Shown here: positions 43,633-53,427 of the stretch, in pieces
Layout: each line of letters opens with the position of its first letter
Numbering within the stretch: the stretch's first letter is position 1
NCBI RefSeq assembly: GCF_001558695.1
Contig: NZ_LNTU01000040.1
Coordinates: forward strand, 1 to 64,000
Direction of reading: 5' to 3'
Length of the DNA: 64,000 bases
DNA from: Paramesorhizobium deserti
Lineage (GTDB): Bacteria; Pseudomonadota; Alphaproteobacteria; Rhizobiales; Rhizobiaceae
Notes under the pieces: model-generated
What the model was told of the DNA's origin: nothing
Seen by the model: the letters and a program-made list of their open reading frames with translations, nothing else
Database searches by the model: none
Position numbers and translations under genes: made by a program

Positions 43633-45243
43633 TCACGCCACCGACAGCGAAAGTCCGTCGCGTTGGGGATCCGCCGCGCCCTCGGATACACCGTCTTCAA
43701 TCCTGATCGCATGAAGGGCGGCAAAGGCATAAGTCTGCGGCGAACGGGCGACATCATAGCCTTCCTCGCGCAACTCCTTTTCCACGGAACGGCGAATGCG
43801 GTTGCAGATGTCGATCTTGCTCGATACGCCGACCACGCGCGGCGCCACCACCGCCTCCAGAACCGACATGTCGAAGTCGATGATGTTCATCAGGCATTGC
43901 GCGACCGTCGGCGCAATATAGCTGCCGCCTGGTGCGCCGACCACCACATAGGGCTCATCTCCCCTGAAGACGATGGTCGGTGCTGCCGAACTCGGCCTGC
44001 GTTTTCCCGGCGCGATCGATCCCGGTTTGCCAGGATATGGATCGAAGCGGCTCATGGTGCCGTTGTACATGAAACCGAGCCCTTCGGTGATCGCGCCAGA
44101 GGGGCTGCCGAGCGTATGCGTCATCGCCACCGCGTTACCGTATCTGTCGATGACGGAGACATGGGTCGTCTCGCGCTGCGAGCGATCCATCCGGCGCACC
44201 ACGGCACGTTCGCCCGCCTTGATTGCCTCGGCATGAGCCGCCGCATGGCTCTTCGATATCAACCGCTCATAGGGCACCGGCACATAAGCCGGATCACCCA
44301 TATGGGCATCCTTGTCGATGGTCATGCGCTTCATCGCCTCGAACAATATCCGCACATGCTCGGTGCTGCCATGGCGCATTGCGCGAACGTCGAAATTCTC
44401 CATGATGTGGAGGAGTTCGAGCATGGGGAAGCCGGAGCCGGGCGGCGGCGAGGTGGCGATGCGGTGGCCACGGTATTCACCCCATATCGGCGCTGTTTTC
44501 GACAATTCGTAACGCGCGAGATCCTCGCGGGTAATGAGACCGCCATGGGCGGCAAAATCCTCGGCGATCTGCCCGGCGATTTCTCCGAAATAGAAGATGT
44601 CCGATCCACCGCTTCGCGCGATCCGCTCAAGTGTGTCGGCCATGTCAGGGTTTCGCAGGATATCTCCCACCTCACGCAGCCTGCCGTCCTCATGAAAATA
44701 GACCCGGCGTCCGGTTCTCGAAAAGCGCAGCTTCTCGCAGGTGTTGGCGAAACCGTCCGAGGACTGGTCCTTGCTCCAGTACCAGTGCATATGGTTGCGG
44801 ACCATGAAGCCGTTGCGGGCATAGTCTATCCCAGGCGCGATCACATCGGCCCAGTCGAAGCTGCCATAGTCGCGCAGCGCCGTCTCGTATCCTTTCAGGG
44901 ATCCCGGCGTACAGACCGCGAGATAGCCGATATCGGAGATGTTGCCATCGAGGATATAGCCGAAGCCGTCACGGCTCTGCCCCTGAACCTTGTCGGCCCA
45001 CATGTCCGGCGTGGCGGCCAACGGTGCGCGTGCATAGAATTCGAGAATGTCATGAACGCCCTTGGAGGGCATATAGACATGCATCGATCCAAAACCGCCG
45101 ATACCCGCCATCTGCGGATCGACCACGCCCTGGACAAACGCGCAGGCCAGCGCGGCATCGACCGCATTGCCCCCACGTTCAAGCACGGCAGCCCCCGCTT
45201 CCACGGCTTCCGGCTGCGGCGCAACGATTGTCGCGTTCTTCAT
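43633..45243 (-). CDS. ggt: Gamma-glutamyltranspeptidase without signal peptide
   Basis: This 536-residue Ntn hydrolase is made as a precursor that cuts itself before the catalytic Thr359 (RETTHVSVIDRYGNAVAMTH). Other marks are GGNAVDAALAC, GIGGFGSMHVY, and APGGSYIAPTVAQCLMNIID. It cleaves gamma-glutamyl amide bonds such as that of glutathione. Classical GGT is periplasmic, but this one starts directly with the enzyme domain and has no signal peptide, so it should act in the cytoplasm on imported gamma-glutamyl compounds. It overlaps the upstream hydrolase gene by ATGA. Confidence 0.92.
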   Translation of the reverse strand: MKNATIVAPQPEAVEAGAAVLERGGNAVDAALACAFVQGVVDPQMAGIGGFGSMHVYMPSKGVHDILEFYARAPLAATPDMWADKVQGQSRDGFGYILDGNISDIGYLAVCTPGSLKGYETALRDYGSFDWADVIAPGIDYARNGFMVRNHMHWYWSKDQSSDGFANTCEKLRFSRTGRRVYFHEDGRLREVGDILRNPDMADTLERIARSGGSDIFYFGEIAGQIAEDFAAHGGLITREDLARYELSKTAPIWGEYRGHRIATSPPPGSGFPMLELLHIMENFDVRAMRHGSTEHVRILFEAMKRMTIDKDAHMGDPAYVPVPYERLISKSHAAAHAEAIKAGERAVVRRMDRSQRETTHVSVIDRYGNAVAMTHTLGSPSGAITEGLGFMYNGTMSRFDPYPGKPGSIAPGKRRPSSAAPTIVFRGDEPYVVVGAPGGSYIAPTVAQCLMNIIDFDMSVLEAVVAPRVVGVSSKIDICNRIRRSVEKELREEGYDVARSPQTYAFAALHAIRIEDGVSEGAADPQRDGLSLSVA

Positions 45244-46094
45244 TTCATGCGTCTTTCGGCCAAGACCTTCGTCAGGAAGGCTTTGACATGACCGAGTACC
45301 TTCATCCGGTCGTGGGAAATGCCGGCGACCTTATCGAGCGTCACGTTGACCCCGACGGCGCGGAAGGATGATGCCAGCGCTTCCAGCCGCTGCGGACGGG
45401 TCTCGCCGGCATCATTGGCGCCCTCCATATAATAGGCGCTGCCGGGCTTGTGGGTGATTTCCCAGGTTTCGAGATCGGCGTCGCCGACGACCATGTGAAC
45501 AGGGACCCTAGCCAGCGCCTCGTGATCGAGCCGCCTGCCGAAGCGCGCTTCCATATCACGAATGCCCACCCACCAGTCGCGGTTGGGATCGAGAAGCGTG
45601 ACGGAGCCTGGCGCGCCGACGGAAGCAGCCCACAGCCGGTCCGGATGCAGGATCGCGAAGCGATGAGCGAAGTGCCCCCCGCCGGAGAAGCCGAAAATGG
45701 CGAATTTCGACCAGTCCTGATCGTATTTCGCCGCCATTTCCTCCACCATGGAAAGCACGGCGAGATCGTAGCGAATGTCGCCTTCCTGCATATATTTGTA
45801 GCCCGACCTGGCTCCGTCACCTATGACATTCACCGGGAAGATCGGACAAAGGATGGCGCAATCATTGTAGAGGCCGAATTCGGCGAAGCCGTCGCGAAAT
45901 TCGATGGCTGACGTCCGGCCCGTACCATGCACCGCGACCAGGAGATCGATCTTGCGGCCATCGGCCGCCGCCGGCGGAACGTAGAGAAGAAGATGGAGTC
46001 TTGGATCGATGGTCGAAGCGAAAATCGCCGTATGGCCATAGTCATAAACGGCCCGCGCCCGGGCGGCGGCGCCGCTCGTTCCGAGTTCCTGCAT
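45240..46094 (-). CDS. Alpha/beta hydrolase, esterase/depolymerase-like
   Basis: This 284-residue protein has an alpha/beta hydrolase core: LVAVHGTGRTSAIEF, nucleophile Ser in AIFGFSGGGHFAHRFA, VGDADLETW (Asp) and GISHDRMKV (His). It resembles PHB-depolymerase and S-formylglutathione-type esterases. No signal peptide is seen. It lies between the binding-protein gene and ggt within the importer operon, so it likely acts on the same imported compound. Confidence 0.87.
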   Translation of the reverse strand: MQELGTSGAAARARAVYDYGHTAIFASTIDPRLHLLLYVPPAAADGRKIDLLVAVHGTGRTSAIEFRDGFAEFGLYNDCAILCPIFPVNVIGDGARSGYKYMQEGDIRYDLAVLSMVEEMAAKYDQDWSKFAIFGFSGGGHFAHRFAILHPDRLWAASVGAPGSVTLLDPNRDWWVGIRDMEARFGRRLDHEALARVPVHMVVGDADLETWEITHKPGSAYYMEGANDAGETRPQRLEALASSFRAVGVNVTLDKVAGISHDRMKVLGHVKAFLTKVLAERRMK

Positions 46095-46154
46095 GCTGGT
46101 CTCCTGGAGGAAAAGGTGGGGCGGACGACCTCGTGCCGCCCGCCCACGTCACAC

Positions 46155-47729
46155 TTATTGTGCGGGCTCGACAAAATAGGCGAGCGTATATTTGTCACCG
46201 CGTGGAGTGTAGCGAATAGTCTTCTTGGCGCCCAGCACGACATTCTCATAATGCATGGGCAGCAGCCACAGCTTGCCGAAAGTCAATTCGGAAAGCTTCT
46301 TGAGCAACGGGAGCCGTTCCGTCTCGTCGAGTGTGGAACTCGCCTTTGCCAGGACATCATCGATTTCGGGATCCGAGACGGCGCCACCATTGTAGCGGCC
46401 GGTTCCCTTCTCCTCGTTGCGTGTGGCGACGAGCGCAACGGTCGGATTGGTCGTCTCGCCCGTATTCACGCCCCACGATCCGAAATAGACGCTGAATTTG
46501 CCGTCTGGATAGGCTTCCGAATACATGGACCAGGGCTGGACTTCCACCTGCGTCTGGATGCCGATGCGTGCCAGCATCTGACCGACCGCCTGGAGGACTT
46601 CGCTGTCCTTTACATAACGTCCGGATGGACCATGCAGCGTCAGACGAAAGCCGTCGGGATAGCCCGCCTCGGCGAGAAGCGCCTTGGCCGCTTTCGGATC
46701 ATACCCGACGGGTTCGATCATCTCCGAGTGCCCTGCATAACCCTCGGCGACGAACTGATCGGCGACCGTGCCGTTCTTCTGCATGACACGGTCGACGATG
46801 GCCGGCCGGTTGATCGCCATCAGCATGGCGCGGCGCACGCGCTCGTCCTTCAACGGATTTTCGGTCAGTGCCGAACCATCGGCGGCCTTTACGAAGGGTG
46901 ACACGTTCCTGCCGACATCCATCCCGAGATAGACGAGGCGCGACGACTGACCGTTGATCACCTGTAGCGCATCGCTTTGCTCGACGCGCGACATGCCGTC
47001 AGCGGGCAATGCCTCGACGATATCGATCTCACCGGAGAGCAGTGATGCGAGGCGGGCGCCGTCGTCAGGCAGGAAACGCAGGGTGACATCGGACCAGTGG
47101 GAAGCGCCCGCGAAGTAATCATCATTACGCTTCAGAATGAGCCGGTCACCTGGATTGAATGAAGAGAAGATGTATGGACCAGTGCCGACGGCACATTTTC
47201 CACCGTCGAAATCCTGAACCGACGCATCGGCACAATCAGCACTGATGATGCGGATGCGGCTTACGGAATTCAGGAGCAGCGGATCCGGCACGCTGGTCTC
47301 GACAATCACCGTCATCGGATCCTTTGCGGTCACATTGGCGATGTTACGGGTATAGGAGGCGAAGCCCTGGCTCGGCTTGTCGCGGGCCCGAAGCAGGGAA
47401 GCAACGACATCCTGCGCGTCAAAGGCACTGCCGTCATGGAACTTCACGCCCTCGCGCAGCTTGAATTCCCAATGGGTGGGGTCGATGGCTTTCCACCCGG
47501 TCGCAAGCTCAGGCTCATTGGCCGAAGTGCCGGTAAGATTGATGAGACTATCCCAGATGTGGCGCGAGGTTGCGTTGTTGGGCGCCGAGCTGTCCTCGTG
47601 GGGATCAAGCGTGGTGGGCGTGGTGGACATCCCGATTGTAAGCGGCGCGGTCTCTGCCAATGAAATGCCGGGAACGGCGGCTGTTGCCAGCAGCATCAGC
47701 GCCGCTGATTTCCAGATTTTTTTGATCAT
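46155..47729 (-). CDS. dppA: Peptide ABC transporter substrate-binding protein (SBP_bac_5)
   Basis: This 524-residue protein has a signal peptide (MIKKIWKSAALMLLATAAVP ending SLAE) and the family 5 fold: TIGMSTTPTTLDPHEDSSAP, WEFKLREGVKFHDGSAFDAQ then DVVASLLRARD, and VRRAMLMAINRPAIVDRVM. It delivers di- or oligopeptides, glutathione-like compounds or similar to the DppBCDF channel. It is the first gene of the operon and divergent from the IclR regulator. Confidence 0.93.
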   Translation of the reverse strand: MIKKIWKSAALMLLATAAVPGISLAETAPLTIGMSTTPTTLDPHEDSSAPNNATSRHIWDSLINLTGTSANEPELATGWKAIDPTHWEFKLREGVKFHDGSAFDAQDVVASLLRARDKPSQGFASYTRNIANVTAKDPMTVIVETSVPDPLLLNSVSRIRIISADCADASVQDFDGGKCAVGTGPYIFSSFNPGDRLILKRNDDYFAGASHWSDVTLRFLPDDGARLASLLSGEIDIVEALPADGMSRVEQSDALQVINGQSSRLVYLGMDVGRNVSPFVKAADGSALTENPLKDERVRRAMLMAINRPAIVDRVMQKNGTVADQFVAEGYAGHSEMIEPVGYDPKAAKALLAEAGYPDGFRLTLHGPSGRYVKDSEVLQAVGQMLARIGIQTQVEVQPWSMYSEAYPDGKFSVYFGSWGVNTGETTNPTVALVATRNEEKGTGRYNGGAVSDPEIDDVLAKASSTLDETERLPLLKKLSELTFGKLWLLPMHYENVVLGAKKTIRYTPRGDKYTLAYFVEPAQ

Positions 47730-47853
47730 GGTCCCTCTCTCTGTCGGTTTGATCTACGCCGATCTTTTTGCCGGCTTCGATGAACGGAACGGCCCCGCTT
47801 CTTCGCAAATGTTTAGAATTGTGTCACAAGGCTGTCAAACCGAAATCATTCCT

Positions 47854-47870
47854 GTTACATTGAACGTAAC
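47854..47870. promoter_or_regulatory. Possible IclR operator in the dppA-iclR intergenic region
   Basis: GTTAC (47854-47858) and GTAAC (47866-47870) form an inverted repeat with a 7-bp spacer, 64 bp upstream of the iclR start and 125 bp upstream of dppA. IclR proteins bind similar short palindromes between divergent genes. Confidence 0.45.
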
Positions 47871-47933
47871 GCGCTAAACGGCCGGATTTGAAGGGCTTTA
47901 CGGTGCAGTCCATCACATGGAGAAAGGCAGGCC

Positions 47934-48686
47934 ATGCGGGAAGATTCGTCGATACTTCAATCTGTTGATACGGCAATCTCCGTGCTCATGTCGGTTGCCA
48001 AGGCACCCGACATCCGCCTGTCCGAAATCGCCCGAAATCTCGGTGAAACAAAACCTAGAATCCTTCGTATGTTACGCACACTGGAACACAGGGGAATGGT
48101 GCAGAAGACCCAAAAAGGCGGATTTCGTCTGGGCAACACCATCATCGTTCTCGGCACGGCCGCATCGACGCAGGTCGATCTGGTCAGGATCGCTAGTCCG
48201 ATCATGGAGGATGTCGGGCAGAAGGTGAATGAAACCGTGCAGCTCCGCATAATCGACAATTCGGAAGCGCTCTGTATCGCCAAGTTCGAGCCGACCCGGG
48301 ATTTGAGGGTTCACGCCATGATTGGCCGGCGGCGGCCACTCTATGCGGGATCGAGGAAAGTTCTGCTGGCATTCCTTCCGCCGCAGGTTCAGCAACAGAT
48401 GCTGCCTGAACAACTCGATCGCTTCACGCCGCGAACGGTCACACACCGCCCAAGGCTCATTGCCCAGCTCGAGGCCATTCGAAAGACCGGACATTGCATC
48501 ACGCGCGGCGAGGTCAGCGAGCAGATCGTTTCCGTGGCGGTCCCGGTCCTTGCCTTTGACGGATCAGTAATCGCCGCGCTGAACATCGCCGCCCCTGCCT
48601 TCCGCACGCGGGAAGACGACCTTCAACATTTTACAACACTGCTGAAGGATGCTGCCCGGCAAATCTCGAAAGGCCTGGGCTGGTGA
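47934..48686 (+). CDS. IclR-family transcriptional regulator
   Basis: This 250-residue regulator has a winged helix (SVDTAISVLMSVAKAPDIRL then SEIARNLGETKPRILRMLRT) and an IclR effector domain (VNETVQLRIIDNSEALCIAK, YAGSRKVLLAFLPPQVQQQM, RKTGHCITRGEVSEQIVSVA, PVLAFDGSVIAALNIAAPAF). The Cys residues in the effector part fit the family. It is divergent from dppA and probably controls the peptide importer with ggt and the hydrolase. Confidence 0.92.
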   Translation: MREDSSILQSVDTAISVLMSVAKAPDIRLSEIARNLGETKPRILRMLRTLEHRGMVQKTQKGGFRLGNTIIVLGTAASTQVDLVRIASPIMEDVGQKVNETVQLRIIDNSEALCIAKFEPTRDLRVHAMIGRRRPLYAGSRKVLLAFLPPQVQQQMLPEQLDRFTPRTVTHRPRLIAQLEAIRKTGHCITRGEVSEQIVSVAVPVLAFDGSVIAALNIAAPAFRTREDDLQHFTTLLKDAARQISKGLGW

Positions 48687-48847
48687 TTTCTTCGGATATA
48701 ACAGCGCTGTAGGCGGCATCGGTCGGTGCAGGACGGCCATCAGGGGGGCAGACCTCGGTGCTGCGGCCGGAGCAGCGAGAAAATCGTGTTCGTGGAGTTA
48801 CGCGACTTGGAGTCGTTGGGTCGATAATAGCAGAGTGTTGGCGTTAT

Positions 48848-48882
48848 TGACAACACTTGCAAGCGTTGTCATAAATGACAAC
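48848..48882. promoter_or_regulatory. Operator of the TumE/TumA operon
   Basis: A 24-bp near-perfect palindrome spans 48848-48871: the half-site TGACAAC, then CTTG after one base, mirrored with one mismatched pair out of twelve. A third half-site, TGACAAC, lies at 48876-48882, directly against the start codon. TTGACA within the left arm could also be a -35. It is very likely the antitoxin-binding operator. Confidence 0.7.
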
Positions 48883-49167
48883 ATGAAAGCGATAAAGATC
48901 ACCGAACTCAAGAACGTCCAGGCCGATGGCAGCAGCATCCAGTTTGTTATCTGGAAATTACCGACGCCCGTTTCCCCGACGACGCACGGCTTCAAATATA
49001 GAATGGTCTATATTCGCCACGGCGAACGGGTTGTTGGTTTCGACAATGAGCGCGGAAAAGGCGATCATATGCACTTGGACGGCCAGGAGTTTCCCTATCG
49101 CTTCACAACACTCGACCAACTCATAGAGGACTTCATGGCCGAGGTAGAAAAACGGAGACAGTCATGA
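48883..49167 (+). CDS. tumE: TumE-family toxin
   Basis: This 94-residue protein (ITELKNVQADGSSIQFVIWK, HGFKYRMVYIRHGERVVGFD, NERGKGDHMHLDGQEFPYRF, DQLIEDFMAEVEKR) matches the TumE (DUF6516) family of toxin-antitoxin systems, marked by the FDNE.GKGDH.H block. The His/Asp/Glu residues there are probable active-site residues of a nuclease-like enzyme, but chemistry is not established. It begins right after the operator and overlaps the antitoxin by four bases. Here the toxin gene comes first, opposite to most type II systems. Confidence 0.85.
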   Translation: MKAIKITELKNVQADGSSIQFVIWKLPTPVSPTTHGFKYRMVYIRHGERVVGFDNERGKGDHMHLDGQEFPYRFTTLDQLIEDFMAEVEKRRQS

Positions 49168-49535
49168 GGACATTGACAATCACGACGAATCCCGACTGGA
49201 AAGCGGTTCTGCGCGGCGCCGGTCAGCAAGCCAAGATCGGCTTGACGGAGGGGGCATATCAGGGCGAAACACTCAACTTTGAAACCCCCGGATCGTTCTT
49301 TGCGCATCTGACGGAACGCCGCTGGCAGCTTCTCAACGAGCTTTTGGGTGCGGGCACAATTGGCGTGCGGGAGCTGGCCCGCAGGCTTGGCCGCGACGTC
49401 AGGCGCGTTCATGAGGACGCCGCTGCATTGGTCGAGATCGGCTTGATCGAGAAGGATGAACGAGGTGCCCTGCATTGCCCGTACGAGAATATCCACGTTG
49501 ATATGGTGATGACGCCGGCGAAGAAGGTCGCGTGA
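49164..49535 (+). CDS. tumA: TumA-type (HVO_A0114-like) DNA-binding antitoxin
   Basis: This 123-residue protein has a C-terminal winged helix (RWQLLNELLGAGTIGVRELA then RRLGRDVRRVHEDAAALVEI), the HVO_A0114-type domain normally encoded after TumE genes. The N-terminal half (TITTNPDWKAVLRGAGQQAK) probably binds the toxin. The start overlaps the TumE stop (ATGA). It should repress the operon at the upstream palindrome. Confidence 0.85.
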   Translation: MRTLTITTNPDWKAVLRGAGQQAKIGLTEGAYQGETLNFETPGSFFAHLTERRWQLLNELLGAGTIGVRELARRLGRDVRRVHEDAAALVEIGLIEKDERGALHCPYENIHVDMVMTPAKKVA

Positions 49536-49714
49536 CATCTTAGCCGACTGCCGCGGATGGCGGACGGTCCGAGGGGAACCTCTGCCTCTCCCCTCACACT
49601 CCTCTCCCGCAAAGGCCCCAACTAAGCGATCGGGTTGGAAGCCGACTTGATCTCGATACAGCTATGTCCGCCACAGCCGGCACGGCATGCCCGATCGTCC
49701 TTGAATACATCAAA

Positions 49715-49725
49715 ATATCTGATAT
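49715..49725. promoter_or_regulatory. Palindrome upstream of the arabinoside regulator
   Basis: ATATCTGATAT is an 11-bp palindrome 27 bp before the regulator's start. Its core TATCTGA occurs again in the larger dyad in front of the arabinofuranosidase gene (50760-50776), suggesting that one protein binds both. Confidence 0.5.
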
Positions 49726-49752
49726 GCATCGAGTTAGGAGAAGGATATCGCG

Positions 49753-50673
49753 ATGAGCAACCGGTTTCTGATGATAACGCCGGATAATGGGAAGGAGGTC
49801 CTGAAGTGCCTTTCGGCCCCGGCGCGCTTGTCAATGCTGGAGCTGCTGCATATTCGGGGTCCCTTGAACGTCAACGACATCGCGGAGATCCTCGACCTGC
49901 CGCAATCAACGACCTCCACCCATTTGAACCTGCTCGAAGAAGCCGGACTTATCCGCACCGAAGTGCAGAAGGCAAAGAAGGGCAGCCAGAAAATCTGCCA
50001 CACGGTACATGACGAGATCGTGCTGTCCTTCGCCAGCCCCGCCAGGACCGCCGCCGAGGCGATTGAGGTCGCCATGCCGGTGGGGCTTTACAGCGGCTAC
50101 GATGTCGCCGCGCCCTGTGGAATGTGCGCGCAGGACGGCATCATCGGCTATCTCGACAATCCCGACACATTCCTCACGCCTGACCGGATGAAAGCCGGAT
50201 TGCTGTGGTTCACCAGGGGGTATGTCGACTATCAGTTCCCCAACAACGCCCGGATCAAGGGTTCTGAAGTCAAGGAATTGGAACTGATCCTGGAACTCTC
50301 CTCGGAAGTTCCGGGCACCTCCGACAACTGGCCGTCCGACATCACGCTCTCGATCAATGGCAAAGCCATTGCCACCTGGACCTCCCCCGGCGACTTCGGC
50401 GACCGGCGTGGGAAATATACCCCCGACTGGTGGAAGCTGCGCGGCAGCCAGTATGGCGTCCTGAAGTGTTTTCGCGTGACATCCGGCGGTACGTTCATCG
50501 ACGGCGTGCGCGTTTCCAACACGAGCCTCGAAGACCTCGACCTTCTCGGACACCGATCTATCCGCCTGCGCATCGAAGTGCCCGAAACCGCGGAACATCC
50601 AGGCGGCATCAATATTTTCGGGCGGGGCTTCGGCAACTACGATCAGGACATCGTCCTGCGGCTGAAAACCTGA
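49753..50673 (+). CDS. Regulator with ArsR-type winged helix and large beta-rich C-terminal domain
   Basis: This 306-residue protein has an ArsR-like winged helix at residues ~10-80 (EVLKCLSAPARLSMLELLHI, LNVNDIAEILDLPQSTTSTH then LNLLEEAGLI). After that comes a domain of about 200 residues (from ~110), probably a beta sandwich, with KELELILELSSEVPGTSDNW, DITLSINGKAIATWTSPGDF and INIFGRGFGNYDQDIVLRL. ArsR proteins are usually ~100 residues, so the tail is likely a ligand domain, here perhaps for an arabinoside. AGGAG precedes ATG 49753. It stands directly before abfA and the sugar importer. Confidence 0.85.
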   Translation: MSNRFLMITPDNGKEVLKCLSAPARLSMLELLHIRGPLNVNDIAEILDLPQSTTSTHLNLLEEAGLIRTEVQKAKKGSQKICHTVHDEIVLSFASPARTAAEAIEVAMPVGLYSGYDVAAPCGMCAQDGIIGYLDNPDTFLTPDRMKAGLLWFTRGYVDYQFPNNARIKGSEVKELELILELSSEVPGTSDNWPSDITLSINGKAIATWTSPGDFGDRRGKYTPDWWKLRGSQYGVLKCFRVTSGGTFIDGVRVSNTSLEDLDLLGHRSIRLRIEVPETAEHPGGINIFGRGFGNYDQDIVLRLKT

Positions 50674-50735
50674 CACATGGCGTGGTGCCTGCCGGCGGCA
50701 GCGGCAAGACCGGTTGACGCCCGTTCAATCGCGTG

Positions 50736-50776
50736 TATCATATCCTCAATAATGATATATATCTGATTTTCAGATA
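50736..50776. promoter_or_regulatory. Double palindrome upstream of abfA
   Basis: Two dyads stand side by side: TATCAT (50736-50741) with ATGATA (50752-50757), and TATCTGA (50760-50766) with TCAGATA (50770-50776). The second ends 14 bp before the abfA start, where a bound repressor would block transcription or translation. The core matches the palindrome at 49715-49725. Confidence 0.65.
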
Positions 50777-50790
50777 CATTGGGAGGAAGC

Positions 50791-52299
50791 ATGCGGGCAG
50801 CCGGAACCGTTCACAGCGGCTATGTGATCAGCACCATCGATCCACGCCTTTACGGCTCGTTCATCGAGCATCTGGGGCGTGCCGTCTATACGGGGATCTA
50901 CGAACCGGATCATCCGACCGCCGATCGCAACGGCATGCGCCAGGACGTGATCGATCTCGTTCGCGAGCTTGACGTGCCGATCGTACGCTATCCCGGCGGC
51001 AATTTCGTTTCGGCCTATGATTGGGAGGACGGAATCGGTCCGCGCGATCAGCGCCCTGTCCGCCTCGACCTCGCCTGGCACAGTTCGGAGTCCAATCAGG
51101 TCGGCATCCATGAATTCGCCGACTGGGCCGAGGCCGCTGGCACAGAGATGATGCTTGCCGTCAATCTCGGTTCGCGCGGCCTCGATGCGGCACGTGCTTT
51201 CCTCGAATATGTCAACCATCCGGGCGGCAGCTACTGGTCGGACCTGCGGCGCAAGAACGGCCGCGAAATGCCCTGGGGCGTCAAGATGTGGTGCCTGGGC
51301 AACGAGATGGACGGCCCGTGGCAGATCGGCCAGAAGACGGCGGACGAATATGGCCGCATCGCGTTTGAGACCGCCAAGGCGATGCGCGCCTTCGACAAAT
51401 CGATCGAGCTCGTCGTCTGCGGATCGTCGTCGCCAAAGATGCCGACCTATCCCGCATGGGAGGCGACAGTGCTCGACTACACCTATGATTCCATCGATTA
51501 CATCAGCCTGCACATGTATTTCGACAATCACGCGGGCAACACGGCCGATTATCTCGCGCAGAATGCCCGCCTCGACGATTATATCGGCACGATCGCCGGC
51601 GTCATCGCCTACACCAAGGCGAAGAAGCGCTCGAAAAAGAACGTCTATATCAGCTTCGATGAATGGAACGTCTGGTATCATTCCCGCGAGGCCGACAAGC
51701 AGGTGCTGGAGGGCCGCGAGGGCTGGCCCCACGCAGCGGCGCTGCTGGAGGACATCTATAATTTCGAGGATGTGCTGCAGGTCGGCTGCATCCTCAACAC
51801 GTTCATCCGCCGCTCGGATATTGTGAAGGTCGGCTGCCTGGCGCAGCTCGTCAACGTCATCGCGCCCATCATGACCGTTGCGGGCGGGCCGGCATGGCGG
51901 CAGACGACCTTCTTCCCCTATCTCTACGCCTCACATTACGGGCGCGGAAACGCGCTGCAACTGTCGCTCGACTGCCCCGGCTATTCCACCGATTTCGCGG
52001 AAGACGTGCCCTATCTCGACGTTTCGGCGGTGGAAACCGAGAAAGACGGCGCCCTCACCTTCTTCATCGTCAACCGGCATCAGGAACAGGCGATCGAATT
52101 CGAGCTCGCCCTGCAGGGGTTCGGCGAACGCAAGGTGATCATGGACAAAGTGATCGAGGGCCACGGGCTTCGCGACGTCAACGGGCCGGAAAAGGAAGCG
52201 GTGGCGCCACGGGAGGGAACGGGCGCGAGGGCGTCCGACGGCAGGCTCAACGTGACCCTGGCGCCGCTGAGCTATCGGATGATCCGATTGGGTAGCTAA
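50791..52299 (+). CDS. abfA: Alpha-L-arabinofuranosidase, family GH51
   Basis: This 502-residue enzyme releases arabinose from arabinofuranosyl-containing oligosaccharides. The N-terminal YGSFIEHLGRAVYTGIYEPD and the active sites are clear: acid/base Glu in MWCLGNEMDGPWQ and nucleophile Glu in ISFDEWNVWY. A C-terminal beta domain (residues ~390-500) completes it. No signal peptide is present, so it acts in the cytoplasm on imported arabinosides. GGGAGGA precedes ATG 50791; the TTG at 50779 is less likely. Confidence 0.95.
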   Translation: MRAAGTVHSGYVISTIDPRLYGSFIEHLGRAVYTGIYEPDHPTADRNGMRQDVIDLVRELDVPIVRYPGGNFVSAYDWEDGIGPRDQRPVRLDLAWHSSESNQVGIHEFADWAEAAGTEMMLAVNLGSRGLDAARAFLEYVNHPGGSYWSDLRRKNGREMPWGVKMWCLGNEMDGPWQIGQKTADEYGRIAFETAKAMRAFDKSIELVVCGSSSPKMPTYPAWEATVLDYTYDSIDYISLHMYFDNHAGNTADYLAQNARLDDYIGTIAGVIAYTKAKKRSKKNVYISFDEWNVWYHSREADKQVLEGREGWPHAAALLEDIYNFEDVLQVGCILNTFIRRSDIVKVGCLAQLVNVIAPIMTVAGGPAWRQTTFFPYLYASHYGRGNALQLSLDCPGYSTDFAEDVPYLDVSAVETEKDGALTFFIVNRHQEQAIEFELALQGFGERKVIMDKVIEGHGLRDVNGPEKEAVAPREGTGARASDGRLNVTLAPLSYRMIRLGS

Positions 52300-52328
52300 A
52301 GCGGGACGGACAGTAGAGAGGAGGAACC

Positions 52329-53426
<1,098 letters not shown>

Positions 53427-53427
53427 C

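Noticed and set aside
42907-45291. A 794-residue open frame on the plus strand
   Set aside because: It lies antisense to dppB and ggt, which have complete catalytic motifs and coupled starts. Its composition is that of a shadow frame in GC-rich DNA.
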